Notes under the pieces: generated by a model
The model's input: only the letters and a program-made list of their open reading frames with translations
The model's database searches: none
What the model was told of the DNA's origin: nothing
Shown here: positions 26,082 to 37,566 of the stretch, piece by piece
Numbering within the stretch: position 1 is the stretch's first letter
Layout: each line of letters begins with the position of its first letter
Assembly: GCF_012927275.1 (NCBI RefSeq)
Contig: NZ_JABBGG010000009.1
Location: 62,001-126,000 of the forward strand
Length of the DNA: 64,000 bases
DNA from: Massilia polaris
Lineage (GTDB): Bacteria > Pseudomonadota > Gammaproteobacteria > Burkholderiales > Burkholderiaceae_D
Direction of reading: 5' to 3'
Translations under genes and position numbers: made by a program

Positions 26082-26143
26082 TTGACCCACTCAATTGCTT
26101 ACTCTAAAGTGGGTAACAGTGTGAAAAAGTGTAGTTTTGTGGG
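26082..26143 (+). promoter_or_regulatory. mra (dcw) promoter with four MraZ-type boxes
   Basis: TTGACC (26082-26087), 17 bp and TAAAGT (26105-26110) form the promoter. GTGGG (26109), GTGTG (26119), GTGTA (26129) and GTGGG (26139) recur with an exact 10-bp period, matching the known MraZ operator layout of G-rich pentamers with 5-bp spacers. MraZ binding there would repress the dcw operon. The first box overlaps the -10. Confidence 0.75.
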
Positions 26144-26208
26144 AGATTTTGAGGCTTCCCAGGCTAAAAAAGCAGTTATATAAAATCAATCCAGACCCAG
26201 GCTAAAAC

Positions 26209-26637
26209 GTGTTTCAAGGCGCGTCCGCAATCAACCTCGATGCCAAAGGCAGGATGTCAATCCCGGCCAAGCATCGTGACGCACTCGCAGTCCAGTGCGA
26301 AGGACGGCTCACGCTCACCAAACACCCGCACGGCTGCCTGCTGTTCTTCCCGCGCCCGGTCTGGGAATCGCACCGCGACCAGATCGCCGCATGGCCGATG
26401 TCGGCACGCGCCTGGCAGCGGATTTTCCTCGGTAATGCCTGCGATGTCGAGTTGGATTCGGCAGGCCGCATCCTGATTTCGCCGGAACTGCGCCAGGCCG
26501 TCGGCCTGGCGCGCGACGTGATGCTGCTCGGTATGGGCACCCACTTCGAGATCTGGGACGCCGCCAAGCTGTCCGAAAACGAGCAGGAAGCCGTCGCCGG
26601 CGGCATGCCCGACGTTCTCTCCAATTTTTCTTTCTAA
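26209..26637 (+). CDS. mraZ: Transcriptional regulator MraZ
   Basis: This 142-aa DNA-binding protein of the AbrB-like fold represses its own operon. Two SpoVT-AbrB repeats are visible: [23 protein letters not shown] (residues 2-24) and [26 protein letters not shown] (about 76-101), each with the DxxGR signature. The start is GTG at 26209; an AGGC before it is a weak ribosome-binding site. It heads the dcw cluster and is 12 bp from rsmH. Confidence 0.96.
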   Translation: MFQGASAINLDAKGRMSIPAKHRDALAVQCEGRLTLTKHPHGCLLFFPRPVWESHRDQIAAWPMSARAWQRIFLGNACDVELDSAGRILISPELRQAVGLARDVMLLGMGTHFEIWDAAKLSENEQEAVAGGMPDVLSNFSF

Positions 26638-26649
26638 AGGCGCCAGCGA

Positions 26650-27615
26650 ATGACTACAGTAGCGGCGCCTGAGTTCCAGCACCGGACGGTGCTGCTCAAC
26701 GAAGCGGTCGATGCGCTCAACATCGATGGCGTGCGCGCCGACGGCGTCTATATAGATGGTACGTTCGGCCGCGGCGGCCATAGCCGCCTGATCCTGTCGA
26801 AGCTGGGGCCGAACGGCCGCCTGTTCGGCTTCGACAAGGACCTGCAGGCGATCGCCACCGCCAACCAGATCCTTGACCCCCGTTTCGAGATCGTGCACGA
26901 CAGTTTCGCCACCATGAAAAGCGCGCTGCAGGAACGCGGCGTCAGCCATGTGGACGGCATCCTGCTCGACCTGGGCATCTCTTCGCCGCAGGTCGACGAC
27001 GCCGCGCGCGGCTTCAGTTTTCAAAAAGACGGGCCGCTCGACATGCGCATGGATACCACGCGCGGCGTCTCGGCGGCCGAGTGGCTGGCCACGGCAACCG
27101 AACAACAACTGGAAAAGGTAGTGCGCGATTATGGGGAAGAACGGTTTGCTTTTCAGATTGCAAAGGCGATTGTTGCTGGCCGGGCAGTCGTACCAATTTC
27201 AACCACACGACAGCTTGCCGGTATCGTGGCAAACGCGGTCAAGACCCGCGAAAAGGGCAAGGATCCGGCCACCCGTACCTTTCAGGCTATCCGGATTTTC
27301 GTCAATAAAGAGCTTGAAGATCTCGAGACAGGCCTGAGCGAAGCGTACGCGCTGCTCGCGCCTGGCGCGCGCCTCTCGGTCATCAGCTTCCATTCGCTGG
27401 AAGACCGCATGGTCAAGCAGTTCCTGGCCAGTAAAGCCAAGGTCGCGCAGCCGGACCGCCGCCTGCCGATCCGCGCCGTCGACCTGCCGCAGCCTTTGAT
27501 GAAGCTGATCGCCAAGATCAAGCCGTCCGACGAGGAAGTAAAAGCCAACCCGCGCTCGCGCTCGGCCGTCCTGCGCGTGGCCGAACGCCTGCCCTATGCG
27601 GGAGCCGCCGCGTGA
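26650..27615 (+). CDS. rsmH: 16S rRNA (cytosine1402-N4)-methyltransferase RsmH (MraW)
   Basis: This 321-aa SAM-dependent enzyme methylates N4 of C1402 in 16S rRNA. It has [13 protein letters not shown], the SAM motif [37 protein letters not shown] and [16 protein letters not shown] with HSLEDRMVK, all diagnostic. It overlaps ftsL by 4 nt. Confidence 0.97.
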   Translation: MTTVAAPEFQHRTVLLNEAVDALNIDGVRADGVYIDGTFGRGGHSRLILSKLGPNGRLFGFDKDLQAIATANQILDPRFEIVHDSFATMKSALQERGVSHVDGILLDLGISSPQVDDAARGFSFQKDGPLDMRMDTTRGVSAAEWLATATEQQLEKVVRDYGEERFAFQIAKAIVAGRAVVPISTTRQLAGIVANAVKTREKGKDPATRTFQAIRIFVNKELEDLETGLSEAYALLAPGARLSVISFHSLEDRMVKQFLASKAKVAQPDRRLPIRAVDLPQPLMKLIAKIKPSDEEVKANPRSRSAVLRVAERLPYAGAAA

Positions 27616-27884
27616 GCTTCAAGATCAACATCTTCTTCGCGGCCCTGCTGGTGACCTGCGCGCTGGCGCTGGTGAACTCGCAGTACAAGGCGCGCAACCT
27701 GTTCATCGAACTGGAAAAGCTGGAGCAGCAGTCGCGCCAGCTCGACATCGACTGGGCCCAGCTCCAGCTGGACCAGTCCACGCTCGGCAAGAACGCGCGC
27801 ATCGAGCAGATCGCGCGCACTGAGCTGAACATGGCGCCGCTGTCCCCGGCACGTACGCAGTACCTCACGGAAGGCGCCAAATGA
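27612..27884 (+). CDS. ftsL: Cell-division protein FtsL
   Basis: This 90-aa bitopic membrane protein joins FtsB and FtsQ in the divisome and activates FtsWI. One TM segment ([18 protein letters not shown], about residues 5-22) is followed by a periplasmic coiled coil ([29 protein letters not shown]) and the [18 protein letters not shown] end. The start is GTG overlapping the rsmH stop. Position between rsmH and ftsI confirms the assignment. Confidence 0.94.
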   Translation: MSFKINIFFAALLVTCALALVNSQYKARNLFIELEKLEQQSRQLDIDWAQLQLDQSTLGKNARIEQIARTELNMAPLSPARTQYLTEGAK

Positions 27885-29656
27885 AGCGCGGCGGCAATGG
27901 CGTGAACTCGCGGGTCGCCGCCTCGAAAGGGATGTCGTTCTCGAAAAGCCCGGTGCTGGCGGTCAGCCTGCCGACCTGGCGTTCGCGCGTCGTGCTGTTC
28001 GTGCTGTTCGCCGCATTCGCGGCGCTCGCCGTGCGCGCGATATGGCTGCAGGGGATGTCCAACGAGTTCCTGCAAAAGCAGGGCAAGAGCCGCTACGAGC
28101 GCACCATCGAACTGCCGGCCACGCGCGGCAAGATCATGGACCGCAACGGCCAGGTGCTGGCGTCGTCGCTGCCGGTCAAGGCGGTGTGGGCGATTCCTGA
28201 AGACGTGCTTAAGTCTTCTCCTGAAAAGCTGGCCGAACTGGCGCGGCTGCTGGAAATGAGCAATGCCGAACTGCGCAAGAAGCTCAATTCGGACCGCACC
28301 TTCGTCTACCTGAAGCGCCAGGTCGAGATGGACGTGATCGCGAAAATCGACAAGCTCGAAATCGCCGGACTCGACACCCGCAAGGAATACAAGCGCTTCT
28401 ACCCGCAGGGCGAAGTAATGACCCACGTGGTCGGCTTCACCAACGTCGAAGACACCGGCCAGGAAAGCATGGAGCTGGCGCAGCAGAAGACGCTGCAGGG
28501 CGCCACCGGCAGCCGCCGCGTCATCAAGGACCGCCTGGGCCGCATCGTCGAAGACGTCGGCCTGTCAAAGCAGCCGCATGACGGCAAGGACCTGACCCTG
28601 TCGGTCGACAGCAAGCTGCAGTACATCGCCTTCTCCAGCATCAAGGAAGCGGTCGAAAAGTTCAACGCCAAGGCCGGTGCGGCCGTGGTGCTGGACGTGA
28701 AGACCGGCGAAGTGCTGGCGCTGGCCAACTACCCGACCTACAACCCGAACGACCGCCGCGTGCTCACCGGCGAGCAGCTGCGCAACCGCGTGGTCACCGA
28801 TACCTTCGAGCCGGGTTCAACGCTCAAGCCGTTCACGGTGGCGCTGGCGCTGGACACCAAGCGCGTCACGCCGGATACGATGTACGAAACCGCGCCGGGC
28901 TACATGGTCATCGGCGACCGCCGCGTGCGCGACATGCACACCTATGGCACGCTATCGGTCAGCAAGATCATCCAGAAGTCGTCCAACATCGGCATGGCCA
29001 AGATTGCACTGCCGATCCCGCCGCAGGAGATGTGGGAGATCTTTACCAAGTCCGGTTTCGGCCAGCAGCCTAAGTTCGGTTTCCCTGGCGCCGTGGCAGG
29101 CCGCGTGCGCCCGTACAAATCATGGAAGCCGATCGAGCAGGCCAACATGGCCTTCGGTCACGGCATTTCGGTCTCGCTGCTGCAGCTGGCGCGTTCGTAC
29201 ATGATCTTCGCGCGCGACGGCGACATCATTCCGCTGTCGTTCCAGAAGGTCACCGAGCCGCCCGTCGGCCAGCAGGTCATTTCGCCGCAGACCGCGCGCC
29301 AGATGCGCACCATGCTTGAAAGTGTCGTGGGCCCTGAAGGCACCGCGTCCAAGGCGCAGGTGCCTGGCTACCGCGTCGGCGGCAAGACCGGTACCGCGCA
29401 AAAGCTGATCAACGGCCGCTATTCGAACAACCGCAACGTCGGCTCCTTCGTGGGCATCGCGCCGATGTCGAATCCGCGCTTCATCATCGCCGTCATGCTC
29501 GACGATGTAAGCGGCGTGTACCGCACCGGCGGCTGGGTCGCCGCACCGACCTTCGCAGCGCTGGCGGCCAATGCCCTGCGCGCGGCCAACGTGGCGCCCG
29601 ATTCGACCGTCACCGACATCATCATTCCTGAAAACCCGCTGGAGGACAGCCTGTGA
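27881..29656 (+). CDS. ftsI: Peptidoglycan D,D-transpeptidase FtsI (PBP3)
   Basis: This 591-aa class B penicillin-binding protein cross-links septal peptidoglycan. There is a single TM near residues 35-60, a PBP dimerisation domain, and a transpeptidase domain with the SxxK motif STLK (about residue 312), SSN (about 367) and KTGT (about 502). Its ATG overlaps the ftsL stop by 4 nt, and its stop overlaps murE by 4 nt. Confidence 0.97.
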   Translation: MKRGGNGVNSRVAASKGMSFSKSPVLAVSLPTWRSRVVLFVLFAAFAALAVRAIWLQGMSNEFLQKQGKSRYERTIELPATRGKIMDRNGQVLASSLPVKAVWAIPEDVLKSSPEKLAELARLLEMSNAELRKKLNSDRTFVYLKRQVEMDVIAKIDKLEIAGLDTRKEYKRFYPQGEVMTHVVGFTNVEDTGQESMELAQQKTLQGATGSRRVIKDRLGRIVEDVGLSKQPHDGKDLTLSVDSKLQYIAFSSIKEAVEKFNAKAGAAVVLDVKTGEVLALANYPTYNPNDRRVLTGEQLRNRVVTDTFEPGSTLKPFTVALALDTKRVTPDTMYETAPGYMVIGDRRVRDMHTYGTLSVSKIIQKSSNIGMAKIALPIPPQEMWEIFTKSGFGQQPKFGFPGAVAGRVRPYKSWKPIEQANMAFGHGISVSLLQLARSYMIFARDGDIIPLSFQKVTEPPVGQQVISPQTARQMRTMLESVVGPEGTASKAQVPGYRVGGKTGTAQKLINGRYSNNRNVGSFVGIAPMSNPRFIIAVMLDDVSGVYRTGGWVAAPTFAALAANALRAANVAPDSTVTDIIIPENPLEDSL

Positions 29657-31194
29657 CCCCGGTTAGCATGCAGGATATCTGCCAGTGGATCCGCGACACT
29701 GCGCCGAGCGCGCAGCTGGCGTCCGACTCGCGCCGCATCAAGGCTGGCGACGTGTTCTTTGCCTATAAAGGCGAGGGCGGCGACGGCCGCGACTTCATCT
29801 ATGCCGCCGTCGAACAGGGCGCTGCCGCGGTGGTTTTCGAAGCCACCGACTTCGCCTGGGACAGCGCACTCGATGTGCCGCACCTGGCGGTCGAACACCT
29901 GAAGCGCCACGCCGGCGAGATCGCGCACACGTTCCATGGCATGCCCGACGCGCAGATGTTCACCGTCGGCGTCACCGGCACCAATGGCAAAACGTCATGC
30001 GCGGTCTGGCTCGGCCAGGCCATGTCGCGCCTCGGCAGCCCGACCGCCGTCATCGGCACCCTCGGCGTTGGCCTGTTCAGCGGCCGCGGCGAACCTGTAT
30101 ACGACGTCACCGGCTACACGACACCGGATGCGGTGCTGCTCGCAGGAAAGCTTGCGCAAGTACGCCAAGCGGGCGCTGCATCGCTGGCGATCGAGGTATC
30201 ATCGATAGGTTTGGAGCAGGGCCGCACGTCCGGCATGCATTTCGATGTCGCGTTGTTTACCAACCTGACGCGCGACCACCTCGACTATCACGGCGACATG
30301 GCCAGCTACGAAGCGGCCAAGATTAAATTGTTTGAATGGCCTCACCTGAAGACCGCTGTACTTAACCTGGACGACCCAGTTGGATTGCGCCTCGTAGCGC
30401 ACCTGCGCGCCAGGTTCGGCGATGCGCTGGCGCTGATCGGCTACACGCTGCGCGACGCCGTGGCGCAGCCGGAGCTCGACGGCGTCGCGATCCTGCGCGC
30501 GTCGCAGTTCCGCAGCCGCCACGCAGGCACCGACTTCCACCTCGAATCCCCGTACGGCGCGGCCACCGTGAAGACCCACCTGGTCGGCCATTTCAACATC
30601 AGCAATGCGCTGGCGGTGCTTGGCGCGCTGCTGGCCAAAGGCACCGCGCTGCGCGCCGGCGTCGATGCGCTCGAAGCGCTGACCCCGGCCCCGGGCCGCA
30701 TGCAGCAGCTCGGCGGCCAGGACGCGCCGATGGTCGTCATCGATTACGCCCACACCCCGGACGCGCTGGAGAAAACGCTGCAGGCGCTGCGCCAGGTAGC
30801 CGATGAACGCGGCGGCAAGCTGTGGTGCGTGTTCGGCTGCGGTGGCGACCGCGATCCGGGCAAGCGCCCGCAGATGGGCGCCATCGCGCAGATCGCGCAG
30901 CACGTGCTGGTCACCAGTGACAACCCGCGCAGCGAAGAGGCGGGCGAGATCATCGCCCAGATCGTCGCCGGCATGGACAAGGATCATCCTGAATCGACCT
31001 TCCAGGCGATCGAAGACCGCGCCGCGGCGATCCTGTCGGCCGTCAAGCAGGCGGCAAAGCAGGATGTCATCCTCGTGGCAGGCAAGGGCCACGAGCCGTA
31101 CCAGGAAATCAAGGGCAAGAAGATGCCGTTTTCCGATGCCGACCACGCCGCGCTGGCATTTGCCGCGCGCGTCACCATGATGAGGACTAACTGA
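29653..31194 (+). CDS. murE: UDP-MurNAc-L-Ala-D-Glu:meso-diaminopimelate ligase MurE
   Basis: This 513-aa cytoplasmic ATP-dependent ligase adds the third residue of the peptidoglycan stem. The P-loop is VTGTNGKTSCAVWL (about residue 105); DNPRSEE (about residue 422) is the motif that selects meso-diaminopimelate rather than lysine. It starts at GTG overlapping ftsI and shares one base with murF. Confidence 0.96.
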   Translation: MTPVSMQDICQWIRDTAPSAQLASDSRRIKAGDVFFAYKGEGGDGRDFIYAAVEQGAAAVVFEATDFAWDSALDVPHLAVEHLKRHAGEIAHTFHGMPDAQMFTVGVTGTNGKTSCAVWLGQAMSRLGSPTAVIGTLGVGLFSGRGEPVYDVTGYTTPDAVLLAGKLAQVRQAGAASLAIEVSSIGLEQGRTSGMHFDVALFTNLTRDHLDYHGDMASYEAAKIKLFEWPHLKTAVLNLDDPVGLRLVAHLRARFGDALALIGYTLRDAVAQPELDGVAILRASQFRSRHAGTDFHLESPYGAATVKTHLVGHFNISNALAVLGALLAKGTALRAGVDALEALTPAPGRMQQLGGQDAPMVVIDYAHTPDALEKTLQALRQVADERGGKLWCVFGCGGDRDPGKRPQMGAIAQIAQHVLVTSDNPRSEEAGEIIAQIVAGMDKDHPESTFQAIEDRAAAILSAVKQAAKQDVILVAGKGHEPYQEIKGKKMPFSDADHAALAFAARVTMMRTN

Positions 31195-32588
31195 TGCGCG
31201 GCTCACTGGCACTGATGGTCCCGTCGATCGCGGGCGCACGCATGACGCAGAACGCGACGTTCGAATCGGTCACGACCGACAGCCGCACGGCCAGCGCCGG
31301 CGAACTGTTCGTCGCGCTGCGCGGCGAGAACTTCGACGGCCACGATTTCCTCGAACAGGTCGCAGGCCGCGGCGTGGGCGCGGTTGTCGTCGAAGAGCTG
31401 CCGCCAGGCCTGAAGCTGCCAGCCATCGTGGTGCCGAATACCCTGGTGGCACTCGGCCAGATCGCCAACTTCTGGCGTGCGCGCTTCGACATTCCTGTTA
31501 TCGGCGTCACCGGCAGCAACGGCAAGACCACTGTCAAGGAAATGATCGCGGCCATCCTCGCGCAAGCACACGGCGAAGACGGCCGCCTCGCCACGCGCGG
31601 CAACCTGAATAACGAAATCGGTGTTCCGCTCACCCTGATGCGCCTGACCGAAGCGCACCAGGCCGCCGTAGTCGAACTGGGCATGAACCATCCCGGCGAA
31701 ATCGGCCGCCTGACCGCGATCGCCGCGCCGACCATCGGCCTGGTGAACAACGCGCAGCGCGAGCACCAGGAATTCATGCACACCGTCGAAGCGGTAGCGC
31801 AGGAAAACGGCGCCGTCATCGCTGGCCTGCCCGCCAACGGCGTGGCCGTGTTCCCGGCCGACGACACCTACACCGACCTGTGGCTTAGCCTCGCGCAGGC
31901 GCGCGGCCAGCGCAAGGTCATCACCTTCGGCCTGAATAACGCCGCCAACGTCAGCTGCGCGCACCGCACGTCCGGCGCGGGCAGCGAACTCGATGTCACC
32001 GTGGCCGGCACCGGCAAGGAAGACGGCACCTTCAGCGTGCAGCTGGCCGCCTTCGGCATGCACAACGTGCGCAACGCGCTCGCTTCGATCGCCTGCGCGG
32101 TTGCAGCCGGCATCGGCCGCGACGCCATCGTGCGCGGCCTCGAGGCCTTCGCGCCGGTCAGCGGCCGCCTGCAGCGAAAGCAGGCCGTATGCGGCGCCAC
32201 CGTCATCGACGACACCTACAACGCCAATCCGGATTCCGTGCGCGCCGCCATCGACGTGCTGGCCGAAGCAGCCGCGCCGCGCATCCTGGTGCTGGGCGAC
32301 ATGGGCGAAGTCGGCACGCAGGGACGCGAGTTCCACGAAGAGATCGCCGCCTACGCGGCCAGCCGCGGCATCGCGACGGTACTGGCGACGGGCGAGCTGG
32401 CGCGTCACATGACGACCGCCGGCGCACAACATTTTGAGCAGTTTGACGAGTTATTGGCAGCACTGGGCGCAAAGCTGGGCACCAAATCTGACGCAACTGT
32501 GTTGGTGAAGGGCTCGCGTTTCATGGAGATGGAACGCGTGGTTCAGCACCTTCTTGGACAACACAACACTGGCAAGGAAGCCCACTAA
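31194..32588 (+). CDS. murF: UDP-MurNAc-tripeptide:D-Ala-D-Ala ligase MurF
   Basis: This 464-aa ligase completes UDP-MurNAc-pentapeptide. It carries the Mur N-domain ([20 protein letters not shown]), the P-loop [14 protein letters not shown] (about residue 103), [10 protein letters not shown] and [10 protein letters not shown]. The ATG overlaps the murE stop by one base. Length is normal. Confidence 0.96.
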   Translation: MRGSLALMVPSIAGARMTQNATFESVTTDSRTASAGELFVALRGENFDGHDFLEQVAGRGVGAVVVEELPPGLKLPAIVVPNTLVALGQIANFWRARFDIPVIGVTGSNGKTTVKEMIAAILAQAHGEDGRLATRGNLNNEIGVPLTLMRLTEAHQAAVVELGMNHPGEIGRLTAIAAPTIGLVNNAQREHQEFMHTVEAVAQENGAVIAGLPANGVAVFPADDTYTDLWLSLAQARGQRKVITFGLNNAANVSCAHRTSGAGSELDVTVAGTGKEDGTFSVQLAAFGMHNVRNALASIACAVAAGIGRDAIVRGLEAFAPVSGRLQRKQAVCGATVIDDTYNANPDSVRAAIDVLAEAAAPRILVLGDMGEVGTQGREFHEEIAAYAASRGIATVLATGELARHMTTAGAQHFEQFDELLAALGAKLGTKSDATVLVKGSRFMEMERVVQHLLGQHNTGKEAH

Positions 32589-32589
32589 T

Positions 32590-33759
32590 ATGCTGCTCTG
32601 GCTCGCACAAATGTTCCAGGACGAATTCGGTCCGCTGCGCGTTTTCAACTTCATCACTTTCCGTGCGGTGTTCGCCACCATCACGGCGGTGCTGATCGGT
32701 TTGTTCGCCGGCCCGGCTGTCATCCGCAAGCTGGTCGAATTGAAAGTCGGCCAGGCAGTTCGAACGAACGGTCCGCAGACGCACCTGAAAAAACACGGCA
32801 CCCCGACCATGGGCGGTGTGCTGATCCTGATCGCCATCGGCGTGTCCACGCTTTTGTGGGCCGACCTGTCGAACCGCCTGATCTGGCCTGTGCTGGTGGT
32901 CACCATCGGCTATGGCGCCATCGGCTGGGTCGACGACTACCGCAAGGTGGTCTACCAGGACCCGGAAGGCATGCGCTCCGGCGAAAAGTACTTCTGGATG
33001 TCGCTGATCGGCATCGCCGCCGCGCTGTACCTGGCGTTCTCGGTGTCGGCCGCGACCCCGGCCAAGGTGTGGGAACTGTTCTTCGCGTGGGTGCAGTCGG
33101 GCTTCTCGATGGACCTGCCGCCGAAGGCCGACCTGATCGTCCCGTTCTTCAAGACCATCAGCTACCCGGTCGGCGTGTGGGGCTTCATCGCGCTGACCTA
33201 CTGCGTCATCGTCGGTTCGAGCAACGCGGTCAACATCACCGACGGCCTCGATGGCCTGGCCATCATGCCGACCGTGATGGTCGGTTCGGCGCTCGGCCTG
33301 TTCGCCTACCTGACCGGCAGCGCGACCTACTCGAAATACCTGTTCATCCCGCACATTGCAGGCGCGGGCGAACTGCTGATCTTCTGCGGCGCGATGGCGG
33401 GCGCGGGCCTGGCCTTCCTGTGGTTTAACGCGCACCCGGCCCAGATGTTCATGGGCGACGTCGGCGCGCTGGCACTGGGCGGCGCGCTCGGCACCATCGC
33501 CGTCATCGTGCGCCAGGAAATCGTCCTGTTCATCATGGGCGGCATCTTCGTGGCCGAGACCATCTCGGTGATGATCCAGGTGAGCTGGTTCAAATACACC
33601 AAGAAGCGGTACGGAGTGGGGCGGCGGGTATTCCTGATGGCGCCACTGCACCACCACTTTGAACAAAAGGGCTGGAAAGAGACCCAGGTCGTGGTCCGCT
33701 TCTGGATTATCACGATGATGCTGGTCCTGATCGGCCTCTCCACACTGAAGCTGCGCTGA
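32590..33759 (+). CDS. mraY: Phospho-MurNAc-pentapeptide transferase MraY
   Basis: This 389-aa polytopic enzyme makes lipid I on undecaprenyl phosphate. The motifs [24 protein letters not shown] (Asp-Asp), [13 protein letters not shown] and the His-rich [11 protein letters not shown] loop are all present, with about ten TM segments. ATG at 32590 is preferred over an ATG at 32554 inside murF because the protein then begins MLLWLAQMF as in relatives and GGAAG precedes it. Confidence 0.97.
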   Translation: MLLWLAQMFQDEFGPLRVFNFITFRAVFATITAVLIGLFAGPAVIRKLVELKVGQAVRTNGPQTHLKKHGTPTMGGVLILIAIGVSTLLWADLSNRLIWPVLVVTIGYGAIGWVDDYRKVVYQDPEGMRSGEKYFWMSLIGIAAALYLAFSVSAATPAKVWELFFAWVQSGFSMDLPPKADLIVPFFKTISYPVGVWGFIALTYCVIVGSSNAVNITDGLDGLAIMPTVMVGSALGLFAYLTGSATYSKYLFIPHIAGAGELLIFCGAMAGAGLAFLWFNAHPAQMFMGDVGALALGGALGTIAVIVRQEIVLFIMGGIFVAETISVMIQVSWFKYTKKRYGVGRRVFLMAPLHHHFEQKGWKETQVVVRFWIITMMLVLIGLSTLKLR

Positions 33760-33761
33760 TA

Positions 33762-35273
33762 ATGATCTACGAAGGCAAAAAGGCACTGGTGCTGGGGCTC
33801 GGGGAATCCGGGCTCGCAATGGCGCAATGGCTGGCACGCTGCGGGGCAACCGTGCGCGTGGCGGACACGCGCGCCGAGCCGCAGCGCCTTCCTGCCTTGC
33901 GCGACACCGTGCCGGGCGCCGAATTCGTGGGCGGCCCGCTGGCGGCAAGCCTGGTCGACGGCGTCGACTTCGTGGCAGTGAGCCCGGGCCTGATGCCGCA
34001 GCGCGAGCTGGCCGACGTCACACCAGCGGCAGAGAAAAAAAATATCCCTGTCTGGGGCGAGATCGAACTGTTCGCACAGGCGCTCGCACACCTTAAGCAG
34101 GAACGCGGCTATGCGCCGAAGGTCATCGCGATCACCGGCACCAACGGCAAGACCACCGTCACCAGCCTGACCGGCCTGCTGTGCGAACGCGCCGGTTTGA
34201 CGACGCGCGTGGCTGGCAACATCAGCCCGGCCGCGCTGGACGTCCTGCGCGAAGTGCTCGACGCCGACGAACTGCCGCAGGCATGGATCCTCGAGCTGTC
34301 CAGCTTCCAGCTGCACGCCACCTTCAGCCTCGACGCCGACGCGGCGACGGTGCTGAACGTCACCCAGGACCACCTCGACTGGCACGGCGACATGGCGTCG
34401 TACGCCAACGACAAGGCCCGCATCTTCGGCGAACACACCGTGCGCGTGCTGAACCGCGACGACGCCGCCGTCATGCGCATGGCTGCACCGACTGCCGACG
34501 TGGTCACTTTCGGCATCAACGAGCCGGCGCAGGCCGGGTCGTTCGGCCTGCAGAACGAACGCGGCGTGCTGTGGCTCGCCGTCGGTGTGCCGGGCGAGGA
34601 AAGCGAGAAGAAGCGCCGCAAGAACGAACCGGTGGAAGAGGTGCCATGCATCGTCAACCGCCTGATGCCGGCCGACGCGCTGCGCATCCGCGGCGTCCAC
34701 AACGCATCGAACGCGCTGGCCGCGCTGGCCCTGTGCCGCGCGATCGGCCTGCCGTTCGCGGCACTGCTGCACGGCCTGCGTGAATACCAGGGCCAGCCTC
34801 ACCGCGTCGAACTGGTGACGGCCATCGACGGCGTCGAATTCTATGACGACAGCAAGGGCACCAACGTCGGCGCTACTGTCGCGGCCCTGAACGGACTGGG
34901 CAAGGTCTTCGCTGGCGAGAACCAGCCAAGCGTGGCCCGGAAGGTTGTCCTGATCGCCGGCGGCGACGGCAAGGGCCAGGAATTCGATCCGCTGGCTGAA
35001 CCAGTCTCGCGCTACGTGCGCGCGGTGGTGCTGATCGGCCGCGATGCGCCGCTGCTGCGCAGCGCGATCGGGCCGGCTGGGGTCGACATGGTCGATTGCA
35101 CCACGCTGCCGGAAGCAGTGCTGCGCGCCGCCGCGCTCGCCCAGCCGGGCGATTGCGTGCTGCTGTCGCCTGCGTGCGCCAGCATGGACATGTTCACCAA
35201 CTACGCGCACCGCGCGCAGGTGTTCGTCGACGCGGTGCGCGACTTGGCGCTGGAAAAAGGACAGGACATCTGA
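33762..35273 (+). CDS. murD: UDP-MurNAc-L-alanine:D-glutamate ligase MurD
   Basis: This 503-aa ATP-dependent ligase has the P-loop [16 protein letters not shown] (about residue 125), ELSSFQL and TQDHLDWH motifs and the C-terminal [11 protein letters not shown]. It is about 60 residues longer than the E. coli enzyme; much of the difference is a charged insertion [17 protein letters not shown] around residue 285 between strands of the central domain. It starts 2 bp after mraY and overlaps ftsW by one base. Confidence 0.96.
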   Translation: MIYEGKKALVLGLGESGLAMAQWLARCGATVRVADTRAEPQRLPALRDTVPGAEFVGGPLAASLVDGVDFVAVSPGLMPQRELADVTPAAEKKNIPVWGEIELFAQALAHLKQERGYAPKVIAITGTNGKTTVTSLTGLLCERAGLTTRVAGNISPAALDVLREVLDADELPQAWILELSSFQLHATFSLDADAATVLNVTQDHLDWHGDMASYANDKARIFGEHTVRVLNRDDAAVMRMAAPTADVVTFGINEPAQAGSFGLQNERGVLWLAVGVPGEESEKKRRKNEPVEEVPCIVNRLMPADALRIRGVHNASNALAALALCRAIGLPFAALLHGLREYQGQPHRVELVTAIDGVEFYDDSKGTNVGATVAALNGLGKVFAGENQPSVARKVVLIAGGDGKGQEFDPLAEPVSRYVRAVVLIGRDAPLLRSAIGPAGVDMVDCTTLPEAVLRAAALAQPGDCVLLSPACASMDMFTNYAHRAQVFVDAVRDLALEKGQDI

Positions 35274-36484
35274 TGGCCTTCCAGCTTCCATTCAAGTTTT
35301 CCGGATCCTCGTCGGACGCCCTGTCGGGTAGCCGCGCGCGTCCCTCGAAAATGATGGAATACGACCAGCCGCTGGTCTGGGTCACCTTGCTGCTGATGCT
35401 GTTCGGGATGGTGATGGTGTATTCCGCTTCCATCGCGCTGCCGGATTCGCCGAAGTTCGCCAACTACAAGAACAACTACTTCGTGCAGCGCCAGGCGATC
35501 TTCATCGTCGTCTCGGTCCTCGCCGCGTTGTTCGTGTTCCGCATCCGTATCGCGGTCTGGCAGCGCTACGCGCCGATCATGTTCGTCGGCACGCTGTTCC
35601 TGCTGGCGATCGTCCTCATTCCTGGCATCGGCGTGTCGGTCAACGGCGCCCAGCGCTGGCTGAACCTGAAGGTCTTCAACCTGCAGCCGTCCGAAGTGAT
35701 GAAGATCGCCGCCGTGCTGTATGCGGCCGATTACACGGTGCGCAAGCAGGAGTACATGCACAAGCTGACCAAGGGCTTCATGCCGATGGCGGCCGCGATC
35801 ACGCTGATCGGCGGCCTGCTGCTGCTCGAACCCGACTTGGGCGCATTCGGCGTGATCGTCTGCATCGCCATGGGCATCCTGTTCCTGGGCGGGATCAACA
35901 TCGTCTGGTTCGGCGGCATCGTGATGCTGCTGGTGGCGACCTTCGGCGCGATCATCGCGTTGTCGCCGTTCCGCCGCGCGCGCATGTTCGCCTACCTCGA
36001 CCCATGGCAGGAAGACAATGCGCTCGACAAGGCTTACCAGCTGACCCATTCGCTGATCGCCTTCGGCCGCGGCGAGCTCTTTGGCGTTGGCCTGGGCGGC
36101 AGCGTCGAGAAGCTGCACTACCTGCCGGAAGCGCACACCGACTTCATCATGGCCGTCATCGGCGAAGAACTCGGCCTGGCCGGCGTGCTGGTGGTGATCG
36201 CGATGTTCTACTGGCTGGTCAAGCGCGCCTTCGACATCGGCCGCCAGGCCATCGCCATCGACCAGGTGTTCGCGGGCCTGACCGCAAAAGGCATCGGGAT
36301 CTGGATCGGCGTGCAGACCTTCATCAACATGGGCGTGAACCTCGGCCTGCTGCCGACCAAGGGCCTGACCCTGCCTTTGATGAGCTACGGCGGTTCCGGC
36401 GTGCTGTTCAACTGCGTCGGCCTGGCGATCCTGCTGCGCATCGATTACGAAAACCGTGTGCTGATGCGCGGAGGCCGTCCATGA
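35273..36484 (+). CDS. ftsW: Septal peptidoglycan glycosyltransferase FtsW
   Basis: This 403-aa SEDS polymerase works with FtsI. Ten TM segments; typical SEDS features include [69 protein letters not shown] and [13 protein letters not shown] at 35273 overlaps the murD stop by one base; a longer frame upstream lies inside murD and is not used. Confidence 0.97.
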   Translation: MAFQLPFKFSGSSSDALSGSRARPSKMMEYDQPLVWVTLLLMLFGMVMVYSASIALPDSPKFANYKNNYFVQRQAIFIVVSVLAALFVFRIRIAVWQRYAPIMFVGTLFLLAIVLIPGIGVSVNGAQRWLNLKVFNLQPSEVMKIAAVLYAADYTVRKQEYMHKLTKGFMPMAAAITLIGGLLLLEPDLGAFGVIVCIAMGILFLGGINIVWFGGIVMLLVATFGAIIALSPFRRARMFAYLDPWQEDNALDKAYQLTHSLIAFGRGELFGVGLGGSVEKLHYLPEAHTDFIMAVIGEELGLAGVLVVIAMFYWLVKRAFDIGRQAIAIDQVFAGLTAKGIGIWIGVQTFINMGVNLGLLPTKGLTLPLMSYGGSGVLFNCVGLAILLRIDYENRVLMRGGRP

Positions 36485-37566
36485 AACGCCTGATGATCAT
36501 GGCAGCCGGCACCGGCGGACACATCTTCCCCGGCATCGCGATTGCGCAGACCATGCGCCAGCGCGGCTGGGAGGTGAGCTGGCTGGGTACCTCGCACGGC
36601 ATGGAGACCGACCTGGTGCCGAAGAACGGCATCGAGATGGACACCATCGACTTCGCGGGCATGCGCGGCAAGGGCCTCGGCCACACCGTGCGCGGCGCCT
36701 TCAAGATGGCGGCCAGCTTCGCGACCTGCATGGGCATCATCCGCCGCCGCAAACCGGACGTCGTGCTGGGCATGGGCGGCTACGTTTGCGTACCTGGCGG
36801 GATGATGGCGCGCTGCGCCGGCGTTCCGCTGGCACTGGTCAACGCCGATGCCGCGCTGCTGTTGTCTAACAAGACGCTGGCGCCAATCGCGCAGCGCGTG
36901 ATGTTCGGCTTCCCGGCCGACTTCGGCCGCGCGGCAAGCAAGGCCATCGTCACCGGCAACCCGGTGCGCAAGGAAATTCTGGAGATGCCGTCGCCGGAGG
37001 CGCGCTTCGCGTCGCGCACCGGCGTGCTGCGCATCCTCGTGGTGGGCGGAAGCCTCGGCGCCAAGGTGCTCAACGACAGCGTACCCGCCGCTCTTGCGAT
37101 GCTGCCGCAGGGCGAGCGCCCGGTGGTGACCCACCAGTCGGGCAAAAAGAACATCGATGCGCTGCGTGCCTCGTATGCGGCAGCGGGCGTCGAAGCGAAT
37201 GTGGTCGACTTCATCGACGACATGGCAGGCGCATACGCCGGCGCCGACATCGTGGTCTGCCGCGCCGGCGCGATCACCGTGTCCGAGCTGACGGCGTCCG
37301 GCGTGGCCAGTGTGCTGGTGCCTTTCATGGCGTCGACCACCGGCCACCAGCGCGACAACGCGGTGTGGATGTCCAGGCAGAACGCGGCGATCCACCTGCC
37401 GCAAACCGAATTGAGTGCAAAAAGCATGGCGGCCTTGCTGCAATCGCTGACCCGCAACGACTGCCTGCAGATGGCGGCGGCGGCAAAGTCGGTCGGCAAG
37501 CGCGACGCGAACGAAGCGATCGCCATGGTGTTGGAACAACTGGCTGGAACGGACAAAAAAGCATGA
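36481..37566 (+). CDS. murG: Lipid II synthase MurG (GlcNAc transferase)
   Basis: This 361-aa membrane-associated GT28 enzyme adds GlcNAc to lipid I. Motifs: [41 protein letters not shown] and [16 protein letters not shown] (UDP-GlcNAc site). ATG at 36481 overlaps the ftsW stop by 4 nt. Note the murC start also overlaps its stop. Confidence 0.97.
   Translation: MKRLMIMAAGTGGHIFPGIAIAQTMRQRGWEVSWLGTSHGMETDLVPKNGIEMDTIDFAGMRGKGLGHTVRGAFKMAASFATCMGIIRRRKPDVVLGMGGYVCVPGGMMARCAGVPLALVNADAALLLSNKTLAPIAQRVMFGFPADFGRAASKAIVTGNPVRKEILEMPSPEARFASRTGVLRILVVGGSLGAKVLNDSVPAALAMLPQGERPVVTHQSGKKNIDALRASYAAAGVEANVVDFIDDMAGAYAGADIVVCRAGAITVSELTASGVASVLVPFMASTTGHQRDNAVWMSRQNAAIHLPQTELSAKSMAALLQSLTRNDCLQMAAAAKSVGKRDANEAIAMVLEQLAGTDKKA

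Noticed and set aside
33327-35291. A 654-codon minus-strand frame opposite mraY/murD
   Set aside because: Antisense shadow of recognised genes; composition is His/Arg-rich and domain-free.
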